A stretch of 64,000 nt of DNA, taken from NCBI RefSeq assembly GCF_004210375.1, contig NC_134834.1:146291009-146355008 (forward strand). Direction: 5' to 3'. Numbering within the stretch: position 1 is the stretch's first letter; every line of letters starts with the position of its first letter. Under the pieces are notes generated by a model, which was given only the letters and a program-made list of their open reading frames with translations, did no database searches and was not told the DNA's origin. Of this stretch, positions 46,325-57,743 are shown one piece after another. The DNA is from Tachypleus tridentatus (Eukaryota; Arthropoda; Merostomata; Xiphosura; Limulidae). The translations under genes were made by a program, and so were the position numbers.

Positions 46325-47660
46325 TCTTATTTTGCATAGGTTAGTAGAAAGTAGGCAAGTACCTGAGGATTGGAAAGTCACTAATATTACTGTTGTTTTG
46401 TAAAGGAGATAAGATTTGCCCTGGAAATTATAGGCCAGTTATTCTATTTGATGTCTGTAGTGGAAAAAGTCTTTCAGTCTTCCTTGATGAAGAGAAACCC
46501 ACTTGAAATAAAAATGTATCTCTGAATTACTTACTGGTTTGGATATTAACACTTTTATTGATAAGCAGAGGACAATGTTTCAACCATTCTAGGTCATCTT
46601 CACAAAGATGACCTAGGGAGGTTGAAACATTGTTCTCTGCTTATCAATAAAAGTGTTAATATCCAAACCAGCCATTCTGAGATCTATTTTTCTTTCAGAG
46701 TTTGATAAGAGAAGCTTTACAAAATCATTTAGTGAAATATATTACAAAAAAAAGTCAACATGGAGTTACTAATGGGAAAGCTTATTTTACCAATCTGGTG
46801 TTAAACTTTTTTGAGGATATAAGATGCACAAATATTTAACAAGATAATCAATGATTTGAACTGGGGAAAGACAAGGTCAGTGGATTATAAAATGGTTGGT
46901 GAGAAAACAAAATAAGACTGTTATTAGTGGAGTCCAGTCAAACTCAACACTTGTAATCAATGGGGTGAGTGCACAAAACTTTGCTTTATTTCGTGTATAT
47001 TAACAATATTGATAGGGCTATCATAAGTTAGCCAACGAACTTAACCCCAATGCATTTTTATCTGTATTGAGGATGCTGAAATACTGAATTAACTGGGTTA
47101 ATTGCTAAGATGGGTAAATATGATTTTTTATCATACAAATAACAAGATAATTCATTAAGACTATCGTGATTTAGAACACACATTTTATGCATAGGAACCT
47201 GTTCAATAACTCGACTGAAGAAAGTTACTTTGAGATAGAAATGGATAAGCCACTAAAGTCACTGAGGCAGTGCTCTGTTGATAATAGTAAAGCTAAAATA
47301 ATTTGAAAGTGTATTTGTAAACATACTGATTGAGTCAAAAGAGGTAATATCTCAAATCACTGGTTAGGCTTCATATTGAATACTGCATGGTTTTGGTATA
47401 CTTATTTAGAAAAAGATACTGACCTGTTGGGCAATATTCAGACGAGGCCTAACAGAATTCCATGGCTATAAGGGTTAGAGTATATAGATAAGGTATAATC
47501 TTGTTCCTTTTGAGAAAGGTATGGAAAGTTATGGCCTACTGTTGAGGAGAACAGGTCCTTTGTTATCCTTTAAAAAAATTAAAATTCCCAAGTGACTGGC
47601 TCATGGAAAATGTTGGCATTGGCATTAGTATAGTCTATAGCTATATAAAAGTGTTCTAAA
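46325..47660 (+). mobile_element. CR1-like LINE remnant with inserted palindrome
   Basis: Fragments include PEDWKVTNIT near 46352 (RT fingers), a GVTNGKA-like motif near 46760 and RT C-terminal traces to about 47640, interrupted by stops. The Penelope-type foldback at about 46505-46700 is inserted within it. No frame is usable. Confidence 0.6.
46507..46698. repeat. Foldback palindrome of a Penelope-type element end
   Basis: Arms at 46535-46600 and 46605-46670 are reverse complements (66 bp, about four mismatches) around a 4 bp loop. Weaker complementarity runs about 28 bp further on each side. The right arm (gatgacctagggaggttgaa...) resembles the terminal stem of the Penelope-like element at 55.2 kb (gatgaccgaagaaggtcgaa). 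Near-repeats tgatgaagagaa and tgataagagaa flank it and may be a target duplication. Confidence 0.75.
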
Positions 47661-48374
47661 GATGAAATCAGTGATTTCCTGACATATAAAATTAAGTTAA
47701 ATTTTTTTTCATAAGTGGGCACTTACTGACCATATAATTATTTCTATGAATACAAACCATTTCAGAGCCTAATACTTATACATTTTTATTCTGAGTTTCT
47801 CAACTATACACTGACGAATGCTTACTTGGTAATCAAAATATTAACAACAAATTCTTGGTAATTTAATTTTCAACTTTATGCAAAAATGACAGTTTTATAA
47901 GTAAATTGCAGTCTGCATCTCAAGGTTAATGTGAGAATACAACCAGTAAGGCTTTGTGATGTCACATGAACAAGTCCATATTAACTGTTACAAACTCCTA
48001 ACTCTGAGCATAGTCAATAGATAACATGTCCAGTTTACACAAGAAAGACTGGATGGTAAACAAAACTATCCTATAGAAAGCTATGTATATTATTTGAAGA
48101 AATTAGAAGCATTTGTTTCTTGATGTATGTTCTTGTAAGAAACAAAGACAAATAAAATCATCCTATAATTCCTTACTAAAATAGAAATGTTTCTTATTGA
48201 AGTATCCTTGAAAGACTGGGTGAAAAATGAAAGTTCAATGAAATAACAAAAACAACTACATAATTATAGAAATAGTTTTCAGGGTTTTGAATATAAAATT
48301 ATTTTCAATCTACAAGAAAAAAGTTCTTAAATACACAAAATGACACTTTCTTTAACACAAACCACTCTCAAAGT

Positions 48375-48380
48375 TTTATT
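48375..48380 (-). terminator. Poly(A) signal AATAAA
   Basis: A minus-strand AATAAA lies about 146 bp beyond the stop codon of the EGF-like membrane protein gene, at a normal distance for its 3' UTR end. Confidence 0.5.
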
Positions 48381-48525
48381 TGGAAATTCTAAACTGTAAC
48401 AAATTTATGCAGTAAATAAATTTTATGTCAAAATCAACTTAGAGCAAGCACTTTTGAACAATGCATACAAACTATATGAAATAAACTCATGATATCATTT
48501 AACTTCTATATTCTTGAGATTAAAC

Positions 48526-49710
48526 TTAGCTTGCAGGATCTTGCAATTCCTCATCACCTTGGTCAAGAAGCATGTGCTCAGATGCCCTAATTCGAAGTCT
48601 TCTGGGCAGTGGCTGGCACAGTTTGTAACGTACAAGGGCATAAATGGAAGCTGAGAACAGGATGATTACTAGAAGAGGAACCAGAGTGGCCATCAGAATG
48701 ACCTTAAGAGATGAACTGGCTGTAACACTTGAATCAAGTTTGAAGGTTGTATTTTCAGATTCTCCATTGATAATAGTCACTACTGTGGTATCAGTTGGAG
48801 TTTCTTCTGTTAGCATACAGCTTCCATTTTGTTTTCGCTGATAACCGTACTGACAGCGGCAGATTCCTTTTGGAGAATTATAGGTCTTTTGCTCGCATAT
48901 TTCATAATAATCTGTTCCACAAGCATTCATATCTCCAATATAACATTCTTTTTCATTCAACTGTGTTCTTTTGGGATATAAAAGTGCTTTTTGGTGGGGC
49001 TCCTTAACCTTGTTGACAGTTTTCTCATTACTTTCTGGCTGACTTGAAGTTGACTGGGAAGATACAGGGTGATCAACAGCTTTTGGAGAGCAAACTGGTA
49101 AGGGAATTCTCAAGTTGTGTAAAATAGTGAAATTCTTTGGTAAAAACAACCCATGCCCAACATTACTTTCTGTGTATTCCTTTAAATTCAACACTAATTC
49201 GTTTCCAGCTGGTGTCATCCCAAACTTTAATTTTGGCTTGAGGGTTAAGCCCAACTTATCCAACTGGATACCTTCCTCTGCAATATCAATTGTGTCACCA
49301 TGTGTTAGTGTCTTATTCCATTTAGCTCCAAGCACAGGTATATTTCCAAATATACTTACACTTAGTGGGCTAATACATGCATTAATAGCCAAACCAAAAC
49401 TGAACGTAGTATTATCGTACTTTCCCGAGCAGCTTATTCCAGTACATAATACGTTTCTTGTACAGCCAAAGGATATTGAAAAATCATTCAAAGGGGCAGG
49501 AAGAAGGCTACTTTTTGCTACCTCAGTCCAAAATCTGCATTCTTTTGTACTATTAGCCCCTTCTGGTGAAGTCGATTCCAAGGGAATCCCACTAAACTTA
49601 CGATATCTCAGCTTAACCTTATCATCACTATCACTTGCAGTTGCTTTGTAAATAAAACCGAAAAACGATAAGCTTATCAAAAACGAAAATAATACAACGT
49701 TTCTATTCAT
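48526..49710 (-). CDS. Type I membrane protein with one EGF-like module
   Basis: I do not recognise the family. The 394-residue frame is uninterrupted; the ATG at 49710 is preceded by an in-frame TGA, and the frame's apparent earlier start is a TTG. In order: a signal peptide (MNRNVVLFSFLISLSFFGFI...), an ectodomain with six cysteines (ECRFW, GCTRNVLCTGISC, INAC, PVC) and NxS/T sites, a Ser/Pro/Glu linker, an EGF-like module at about 256-298 (spacing C-x7-C-x7-C-x11-C-x-C-x11-C), a second short linker, a helix at about 335-360 (LKVILMATLVPLLVIILFSA), and a 30-35 residue tail. The tail is basic next to the membrane (PRRLRIR) and has a leucine pair after Glu (SEHMLLDQ) that resembles an endocytic sorting signal. 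The product should be a plasma- or endosomal-membrane protein. The partner is unknown. Confidence 0.85.
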   Translation of the reverse strand: MNRNVVLFSFLISLSFFGFIYKATASDSDDKVKLRYRKFSGIPLESTSPEGANSTKECRFWTEVAKSSLLPAPLNDFSISFGCTRNVLCTGISCSGKYDNTTFSFGLAINACISPLSVSIFGNIPVLGAKWNKTLTHGDTIDIAEEGIQLDKLGLTLKPKLKFGMTPAGNELVLNLKEYTESNVGHGLFLPKNFTILHNLRIPLPVCSPKAVDHPVSSQSTSSQPESNEKTVNKVKEPHQKALLYPKRTQLNEKECYIGDMNACGTDYYEICEQKTYNSPKGICRCQYGYQRKQNGSCMLTEETPTDTTVVTIINGESENTTFKLDSSVTASSSLKVILMATLVPLLVIILFSASIYALVRYKLCQPLPRRLRIRASEHMLLDQGDEELQDPAS

Positions 49711-49868
49711 TTTACAAACCAAGATTAATATAGTTCATGAGTAAACAAATGGTACTTTAACGTAGTTTTTTAACTAAAGCGTCAGAAAAAGTCACTAACA
49801 CTATATTAAAATTCACCAAAGAAAACTTACTGATTTCACAAAATCGCAGAACCAGCTCAATTTAAACT

Positions 49869-49883
49869 ATCACTAGAGGGCGA
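49869..49883 (+). promoter_or_regulatory. CTCF-like motif upstream of the membrane-protein gene
   Basis: The sequence TCACTAGAGGGCGA matches the established CTCF core consensus (CCASYAGRKGGCR) at all but the first base. It lies about 160 bp upstream of the ATG of the minus-strand gene, where a promoter or insulator site would be expected. This is a motif match only. Confidence 0.35.
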
Positions 49884-50129
49884 AAGCTAACTATTAAAAT
49901 GATATATATAAATATATATTAATATGATTTTATGAACATTTTAACGAACTATCGGGAATCTTCGTCATGTCCCGTAACTGTTTTGTTACTGTTGTTTACT
50001 GAGATATTGTATACATATATAGATAATCCACTGATGAAGCAGAAAAGTACCGACGATAGTTTGACAAACGAACGTGAATGTTCGTTAGGTTCGTTACAAT
50101 GACATTAAGATTTCAGCTGTAAACTAAGA

Positions 50130-51250
50130 CATAATTATGGGTGACTTTAAATTCAGGCATATAAATTGGGAAACGCTAGAGTGAAACGAGTAAGGAAAAG
50201 GGTTTTTGGAAACTTTTCAGGATGACTTACTCCATCATTTAGTCAAAGAATTTACTAGAATGAAAGCTATTTTAGGTTATTTGTTAATTTCAAATATAGA
50301 AATGATCGAGATATTGTAAATTGGAAAACATCTGGGTACAGGATATTTCTTCATTCGGTTCGGTGTTTTGCTGCATGTGGAGAAAAGGAATAATGATATT
50401 TTGATTACAAACTGCTAAGAAACGAAACAAAAACAAATTTTGAGCGGATACGACAAGATTTATCTGTTATGAACAAAGCAGCTGAGTTATTTGGAGACAC
50501 TGATCAGATATGGAAAGGTTTTAAAGATAAACTTTTAAATATTTAAGGTAAAAGTATCCCTTATAGAAGGAAAAGGGTAGCTACAGGTAAAAATCCAGGT
50601 TGGCTCACAAATAATTCAAAAGATAAAATTGGATATAAGCATAAGAAATTTAAGAAATTCAAACCGACAGGCATTGCAGGAAATTTAGAAGATTATATAA
50701 AATCAAGAAAGTTGGTTAAACAGGAAATTAGGACATAAAAAGGATGCATGAGAAAAAGATTGTCTGAAAATGTAAGAATTAACAGTAAGGATTTCTTTAA
50801 ATGCATTAAGAGTAAATGAAATGTTGAAATGGGGGTTTGACCCTTGAGGGATGATAAAGAAAAGCTAGAATCTAATGATTAAGAGATGGCTGGGTTACTA
50901 AGTTTTGCTTTTTCTTCGGTTTTTGATAATGAATATTTCGGCAATATTCCGGGTGTTAAACTGTTGATAAATGGAAGCTTGATCAAACAAGATGACTGCA
51001 TTAATTCTGAGCTGGTTAAGAAAAAACATTGGGAAGTTTAAAAAACGACAAGTTTCCTGGGCCACAGAGTATTTCTCCAATGGTTTTGAAGGATGTTAAA
51101 TATTAGATATGTGAGCCACTTACTACTATTTTTTGTTAATCCTTGAATAGTGGGCATGTACCACAGGATTAGAAATTAGCTAATATAACTCCTCTTTTAA
51201 AGGGAGGTGATAAAATTTGTCCCAGTAATTATAGACCCATTTATCTTACG
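50130..51250 (+). mobile_element. CR1-like LINE remnant, endonuclease to RT start
   Basis: It begins with an endonuclease C-terminal motif (MGDFKFRHINWET, near 50137), continues through the linker (WLTNNSKDKIGYKHKKF near 50600; DFFKCIKSK near 50790; SFAFSSVFDNEYF near 50903) and stops after RT fingers traces (GDKICPSNYRP-like, near 51205-51240, frame-shifted). It joins unrelated sequence at about 51250. It is non-functional. Confidence 0.75.
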
Positions 51251-51439
51251 TAGTTGTAATCTGCTTCTCTGGGTCTGTCCAATTGGTCCCCCAACTCATC
51301 GAAAAATATGTTCTGCAGCCGACTTTTACTTGGTTCTCGAAAACCCGGATCAACTCTTGTTGATAGAGTACATCGATCATTGGCACTCCAGAGCCACGTT
51401 TTGGTAATGGTAACTGGTTTCGATATTTCACGTCAACAT

Positions 51440-54390
51440 TCAGAAAAGTTTAACACATAAGAAATATGAACTATTTAACCTACGCAATAGCTTAGATATT
51501 GATATCCTATCCATGAACGAAACTTTACTTAAAACAAATCATAATTTTAAATTACCATGTTACAATATCAAAGATATACCACACACAGAAACCACTAGAG
51601 CAATGCACTTCTTTTAAAACAAAATATCAGAATAGACTTCCATAATGTCACACAGGTCCCAAATAATGAAATCATTATAGCTGACATCACACACCCCAAC
51701 CATCTATCAATCATACTAGTCGTGATGTATGTAAGACCAAATCACAAAACGTCACATTACTATAAACCCTGATGACAAAACGGAAACGAGTTATAGGTGA
51801 CCTAAACTTCAAACACAGAGACTTTTTATACAAAACTAATAATAGAAACGGGTTAATACCCCGGAGTTTCACATATAGTAACAATTTAATTTGTATTAAT
51901 GACGACTAGCCCACCCAAACACATACAGGTGGAATACAAGACATTTTAGATTTAGAATTCTCAACGTCCAACATTTTCAATCATATTCATAACTTTCATA
52001 TTACGGTACACATAGATGGTGATCACTTCTTCATGTTATTCACTTTATTCATGAAAAACAAATCATCCAACCATCCATCAAATGTGTCCTTCCATTATAC
52101 CAGAACTGAGTCAAAAAAATTCACACAAATTCTGAATGAGACCTATATAGAGATAGCAGAGCTCAGCAACGAGACAGAAACCATTGATATCCTCACGTAG
52201 AAAATTACAACCACAATTCAAGAAGAAATTTAAAGAACAACACCCTTGAAACAGAACACCAAACACCTTCAACACTAGCAACTAACCCCCGAAATATATC
52301 AACACATTCGTGAAAGACGCCGATTAAGAAGGCTATTTGTCATGATACGGAACAGACAGTTCAAAACACTAACTTATCGTAAAAAACAACAAAATTAAAA
52401 ACTTAATCCAAGCTCAAAATGAAACTAACTGGGAAAATTTCTGTCATTTACTCGACCAAACAAGGCCCGGCATGACCAGGTTAAGGCACTCGACTCGTAA
52501 CTCCAGGGTCAAGAGTTCGAATCCCCGTCACACCAAACATGTTCACCCTTTTAGCCGTGGGGGCGTTATAATGTTACGGTCAATTTCATTTTTTCGTTGG
52601 TAATGGACTAGCCCAAGAGTTAGCAGTGGGTGGTGATGACTAGCTGCCTTCCCTGCAGTCTTACACTTCTAAATTAAGGACGGCTAACGCAGATAGCCCT
52701 CAAGTAGCTTTGAGTGATATTCAAAATAAACGACCATACAAAAGGTAAACAAGTTAAATTCAGAAAAAAAAATTAAATCCATGTGTTACCCCACACAAAA
52801 ACAGAATATGCACAACATGAAACACGACAATACGTATGTAATAAGTGACGAAAAAACAACCTATTTACAAAATTTCTGGAGAAGTCATTTACCACGCCAG
52901 ACTCATCAACATTCAATCACGAAAAACTAATAAACTTTTACATCAACCAACATTCACGCGCGTTTACGCCGAATCTGTTACTTTCAAATGACACCCTTTT
53001 CTTCTCTCCGATATGCACAAAACACTAACTCGTACCATAACCATAACAGAGTCCAAATTACGCATAAAATAGTACCGCGTTAAGAGAAGACAGAATTACC
53101 AACTGAATAATTAAAGAACTACCTGACAATTTCCTGAGCACTGTGGTAGCTCTATACAATCTTTACTTAAAACTACTCTAACAGCTGGAAAACAGCAATA
53201 ATAATAGTAATAGTGAAATTTGCTAAGAACCTCCAAGACCCTTCTAACTATAGGCCTATTAGTCTTTTTAATAATCTTAGTAAATTATTGGAAAAAAATG
53301 TCGCAACCAGGATGTTATTCCATCCAGAAGACACAGAAATTCTTTCAAACATCCAAAATGCCACTAGAGGAAAAAGACAAACTGCTGATCACCAAGTTAC
53401 ACTAAATGTTACAGTAGCAGTATTTTTAAATGTTAAACGTGCCTTTGATTCAGTGTGGTATTGGCATAACGTCCTACTATACAAACTAACACATGAAATA
53501 CCAACAATATTCACACGTTGGATAGCTAGTTTTCTTCACAATAGAACAACCAAAGTTAGTATTAATTATACTTACTCAAAACAATTAAGAGCAGGTGTAC
53601 CACAAGGTTGAGTAATTAGTCCATTGCTTTGTATAATATTCGTAAACGGCATATCGTTCCCCAAGCAAAATGGTTCTCATGCTTTTCAATACGCTGATGA
53701 TATAGCGATATGAAGTACCACACGTTAGCCGCGGCTCGCAAGATACAGACCGCCCTTGATGCGTTCACTAGCTGGTGCGACTTGTGGAGGATCGCCCTCA
53801 ACTCACACAAGACGCAAGATATAACATTCTACAGATGCTTCAAGGGAAAAAAGAAAAAACATATCTCAAGTTAAACAAATGTAAGCATCACCTTCACGAA
53901 ACAAAGTTTTTAGGAATCATTTTTAACAGGGACCTAACGTGGACGACTCGCATCAATAATGTTAGTACCAGAATAAGCCAGAGGTTATGTTACCTCCACA
54001 AAATAGGACACCTTCAAAAGGTTGCTCCCAGACACTGTATTACATATATATAAAATGTATATACAGTCAATTTCAGAATATAGCAACATGGTCCTCTGTA
54101 ATATGTTTGAAAAGTTATACAATAAACTACAAGTACACCAAAATACAGCCATCCGGATAGCACACAGACTACCCACATATACCCCTCTTTCTTACTTAAC
54201 CCGCGTCGACAGAATTTCAAGCATTAAAGAAAGAATAACACAAGTGATACCCTTTTACAAAAAAATCAGTCAACAGAAATCCTTTATTCGTGATGACGAG
54301 AAGAACTTTGTAAAGGTAAAACTATCAAAAAAATTTAATCAATGCACAAACATTGTCCAAAATTTACAGAAAAACTACTTAACACCATGT
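51440..54390 (+). mobile_element. Jockey/I-like LINE, degraded
   Basis: Endonuclease-like pieces (DILSMNETLLKTN near 51500), then RT motifs: DPSNYRPISLFNNLSKLLEK (53236), VKRAFDSVWYWHN (about 53432), RAGVPQG (about 53590), FQYADDIAI (about 53690, the catalytic YADD box), and the C-terminal HHLHETKFLGIIFNRDLTW (about 53890). The tail (HQNTAIRIAHRLPTYTPLSYL) lies near 54140. Several frames and stops show it is dead. An S1 SINE with target duplication splits it at 52464-52730. Confidence 0.75.
52464..52730 (+). mobile_element. S1 SINE with target duplication, in a LINE
   Basis: Full-length copy flanked by cgaccaaacaa (52453-52463) and cgaccatacaa (52731-52741). It interrupts the Jockey/I-like LINE frame, so it is younger than that LINE insertion. 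Confidence 0.92.
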
Positions 54391-55300
54391 TGAACATGAA
54401 ATACAAAGAACTACATGACTTACAGGCACACAAAATGAACCTAGACCATCAACTGACATGTTGTATTAAACCAGAGATTTACAGACTTATACAATGGAAC
54501 ATCAACCAAATCAACATTAGGAACAACAGGGACAAAACGATCTGGTACAACAAAAAACTGGAGAAACTGAGATGTAAACAACAGGAAAAAAACCAACACA
54601 ACAAACCATTGACTAACCTCAAAATTAACAGATCGATCGACAATTAAACACAGACGAGATACATTACTTAACAAAGAACTCAACTTCGTAATCGCACCTA
54701 GGTACATTCTGACCTTAGAAATTAAAGCATGTTTAGATGACCTAGCCAGGAGACTTCCGATACTTTTCACAGAAAATAACCGACAGAAAGAAGACGACTT
54801 CGACAATTCTATTGACATTCAACAGCCAAACTTCCCAGGAAAAATTAAAAAATTATATTTTCCAGAAACACTTAAAAACAAGATTTTAAGATTTTTTCAA
54901 AGAAGTTTCTCACAAAATCGTCAACATAATTTCACAGAACAGAAAACTAAAAAACAACGTTACGAAAAGAGACATTAATTCCATTAAAAACCTAAAACAA
55001 GACAAAACATTAAGATTCTAAAAGATAAAAGAAAAAGGAAACGCTATGGTCATAATGAACACAAATGAATACATCCAAAAATGAAGAACATCCTATCAGA
55101 CACAAACAAATTTAAACCAATACACAAAATCCAACAATGACACACGAAACACAACTAAACAAAATACTACTAAAAATGAAAAAAAGCCAACACAATTTCA
55201 ATTGTAAACCTGACGATGACCGAAGAAGGTCGAAATGTTGTTCGCTCCTCTACATAGTGCTTTATCTATCCATACCAGCCATTTTTTTTACATATATAAG
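54340..55300 (+). mobile_element. Penelope-like element, RT core deleted
   Basis: Frames carry the N-terminal region of Penelope-like reverse transcriptases: NFVIAPRYILTLEIKACLDD near 54690, then an IKILKxKGNAMVIMNTNEY-type motif near 55010-55070 (family pattern ADKGNA-V-M). The sequence then jumps to a 3' end (CKPDDDRRRSKCCSLLY, about 55205) without the palm or GIY-YIG endonuclease, so the centre is deleted. The 3' end contains a small stem (gacc-gaagaa-ggtc) followed by GAAA. The element starts inside the tail of the preceding LINE. Confidence 0.65.
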
Positions 55301-55880
55301 AAATCCTTTATCTTCAGAATTCTTAACCCTGTCGGACATTCCACACACATGGCAAACTCACACGTCGTCCCTGAATTTCATTAACTCAACAAACACTAAC
55401 TCATCAACTGAAACACTTATAACATATCCAGTGGTTTAGTCCATATATGTTCATTTTGCTTTCAGATAAGGCACTATTCAGACTGAATATTCGGCGTCCG
55501 AGTAGTGAAAGTGGTTTTTCTCTGGGTACTCCTGTTTTCCCCACATCAAAAATTTGTATAGGATCTACGGATCCTCGCGGCCCTGATGGACCCTAAGCCA
55601 CATATCGGTCTTTGATCTTTTGATACCCACCGCTCGATGCCTGTCGTCGGTTTGTTTCCGCTGCTGCTGCTTGTAGATTTAACTAAATCAGATATCAGGA
55701 ATGTAGTACATAATTTGAATGTTTTACTTTTCACTTCCTCAGATAGCAAGATATAAAAGACTTTAGTGCGGGGTGAAGAGAAAGGAATTTCCTGAGCTCC
55801 TCCAATGATATCTGCTCCCAAGTTCCACCTGGAGACATATAAATTTAAACCGAAACATTTACCATGATGTTTTTTCTTCT
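55301..55880. other. Stretch 3' of the Penelope-like element
   Basis: A 136-codon minus frame (55546-55956) has no recognisable domain and runs into the 870 bp repeat. ctctgggtactcctgttttc near 55525 resembles 3' tails of invertebrate retroelements, so this is probably further repeat. Confidence 0.35.
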
Positions 55881-57740
55881 TACAAAAATTTACTGAGTAT
55901 AAGTGGAATTCTTTTAAACTGGTATAATACGATAAGAGTATGGAATCAAAATACATATTTGGGATATCACCTCGTGCAGTTGTTACGTTTCGTTATAAAA
56001 CGATGACGTTTTCGAAATGGGGAGAATTCAACTTTAATCCAACTGTACCTTAGTTGGAATAAAAGAGCTCGAGATATAACGGCACGTTAATACCCAAGTA
56101 CTTAAAAGTGCTTCGTACTTATAATATTGCTTGTACAAAAGATAGAACATATTTTTTATTAAATGTATTCTGAACAATGAGAGCGAACACTACATATTGG
56201 TAATATCTTTACCCAAAAAAAATTTCAGAAGTTACGCAAAAAAGTTTACGATTTGTTGACGCCAGTATGGAATATACTTAAATTTTCCAATAATGTGGCC
56301 TAGAAAAACTTTTTTTTTTTTACAAGTCTAATCCATTATAAACCAAGCTGAAGTCAAACGTTTAAGAAAATTTAAAAGAATTATAGATATGCAAATAAAA
56401 TTTAATTCCTAGTACCATGCACGATAGGAGGATATGAGAGTATAATTATATTTGTATATATCTAAAATGACGTAAAAATCTGAACTATTTTATAACGTCA
56501 AAAGCGAGATCTACAACGTAATAAAACAGGGATAACTTGGTGAGAATTATTAAAGTGGTTAAGAAGATAAGTAATATGTTAATTTACAAGTAGTTCGGCT
56601 GTTAATGTAGTTAAATGATATACAAGATTGAATTATTTTTGTCGTATATGTATGTTACTCAATTTTTTATAAAGATATTGTGGTAGTGTATGTGTAAAAT
56701 TACTTTAAATCACCACTCATTTTATGTATTCCACAAAGGTGTATGAGGCCTCGTCTTAGCATTTGCAATTTTTTTTCAAAATTTATTGATTAAAACAGGA
56801 ATTTATTGAAAGTGATATAATTCGATAATAAGTAATAAATCGAAAGATAAATTTGGGATAACAACATTTATATATGTTACATATGCTTATAACCTGATTG
56901 CATTTTCGACATTGCGAAAGAGTTGACATATTTCATACGATACCTTAGTAAAAAAATTATCCTGAGATTGAGTGTTAGGTTAAGAGCAGAGTGCTTAAAA
57001 GTGCTTTGTACTTCTACTTCAAGTGTGTACGTACAATTTAACTTATATTTTTATTAAAAGTATTATGAACAACGAATGTGATCATGTACATATTGACACT
57101 TTCCTTAAATATATCGAAATGTCTCGAAGTTAAGTGAACATTGGTATTTTTTTATCGCCAGTATTAAAAATCGTCAAATTTTCCTCTAATCTCGTCTATA
57201 AGAAGTTGCTATTTTAAGAAACGTTAAATTATTTATAAATTCAACTAAAAATCAATAGACAAATAAAGTATGAAATAATTATATATATATATACATATAT
57301 ATAATATCATTGCAAAAATATGTACTAAAGGAAGAGATGAGAATATAATTGCGTTTAATATGCCTAAAATGATATTTAGATTCTAGATGTTTTTAATATC
57401 AATAGCGAGATCAGAATATGAAGAAACAGGAATAACTTAGAGACAAATTGTAAACTGGGTAAGAAACTGTGTTTTGTTTTATTTGATAGACAGTTGGACA
57501 GCTCGTGTTGTTAAATAATACACAAGTATAAATTATTATTGTTATATACCAATATTACTAAATTTTATATACAAATATTTTCACTACGAACGCATATGAG
57601 GCCATGTGTTAACTTTCAGAAATTTTTGACAAAACTTACAGAGTGAAAGGGCAATTCTGAAAGTGGTAAAATAGGATAATAATTATGATTAAAATATTTA
57701 GGGTAACTCCTTGTACACTTTTTATGTTTGTTTTATCAGG
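55880..57740 (+). repeat. Diverged tandem repeat of about 870 bp, 2+ copies
   Basis: Equivalent landmarks recur in the same order: aatttactgagtataagtgg (55887), aatttattgattaaaacagg (56781) and acttacagagtgaaaggg (57635); cttaaaagtgcttcgtactt (56100) and cttaaaagtgctttgtactt (56995); acgccagtatggaa (56259) and tcgccagtattaaa (57157); gtgtatgaggcctcgtctta (56741) and gcatatgaggccatgtgtta (57592). Spacing is 894 then 854 bp. Identity looks low (roughly 60-70% by eye). A mariner interrupts the third copy. No ORF. Confidence 0.72.
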
Positions 57741-57743
57741 TCA

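Noticed and set aside
55546-55956. 136-codon minus frame 3' of the Penelope-like element
   Set aside because: No domain, no splice or poly(A) support, and part of it overlaps the diverged 870 bp repeat.
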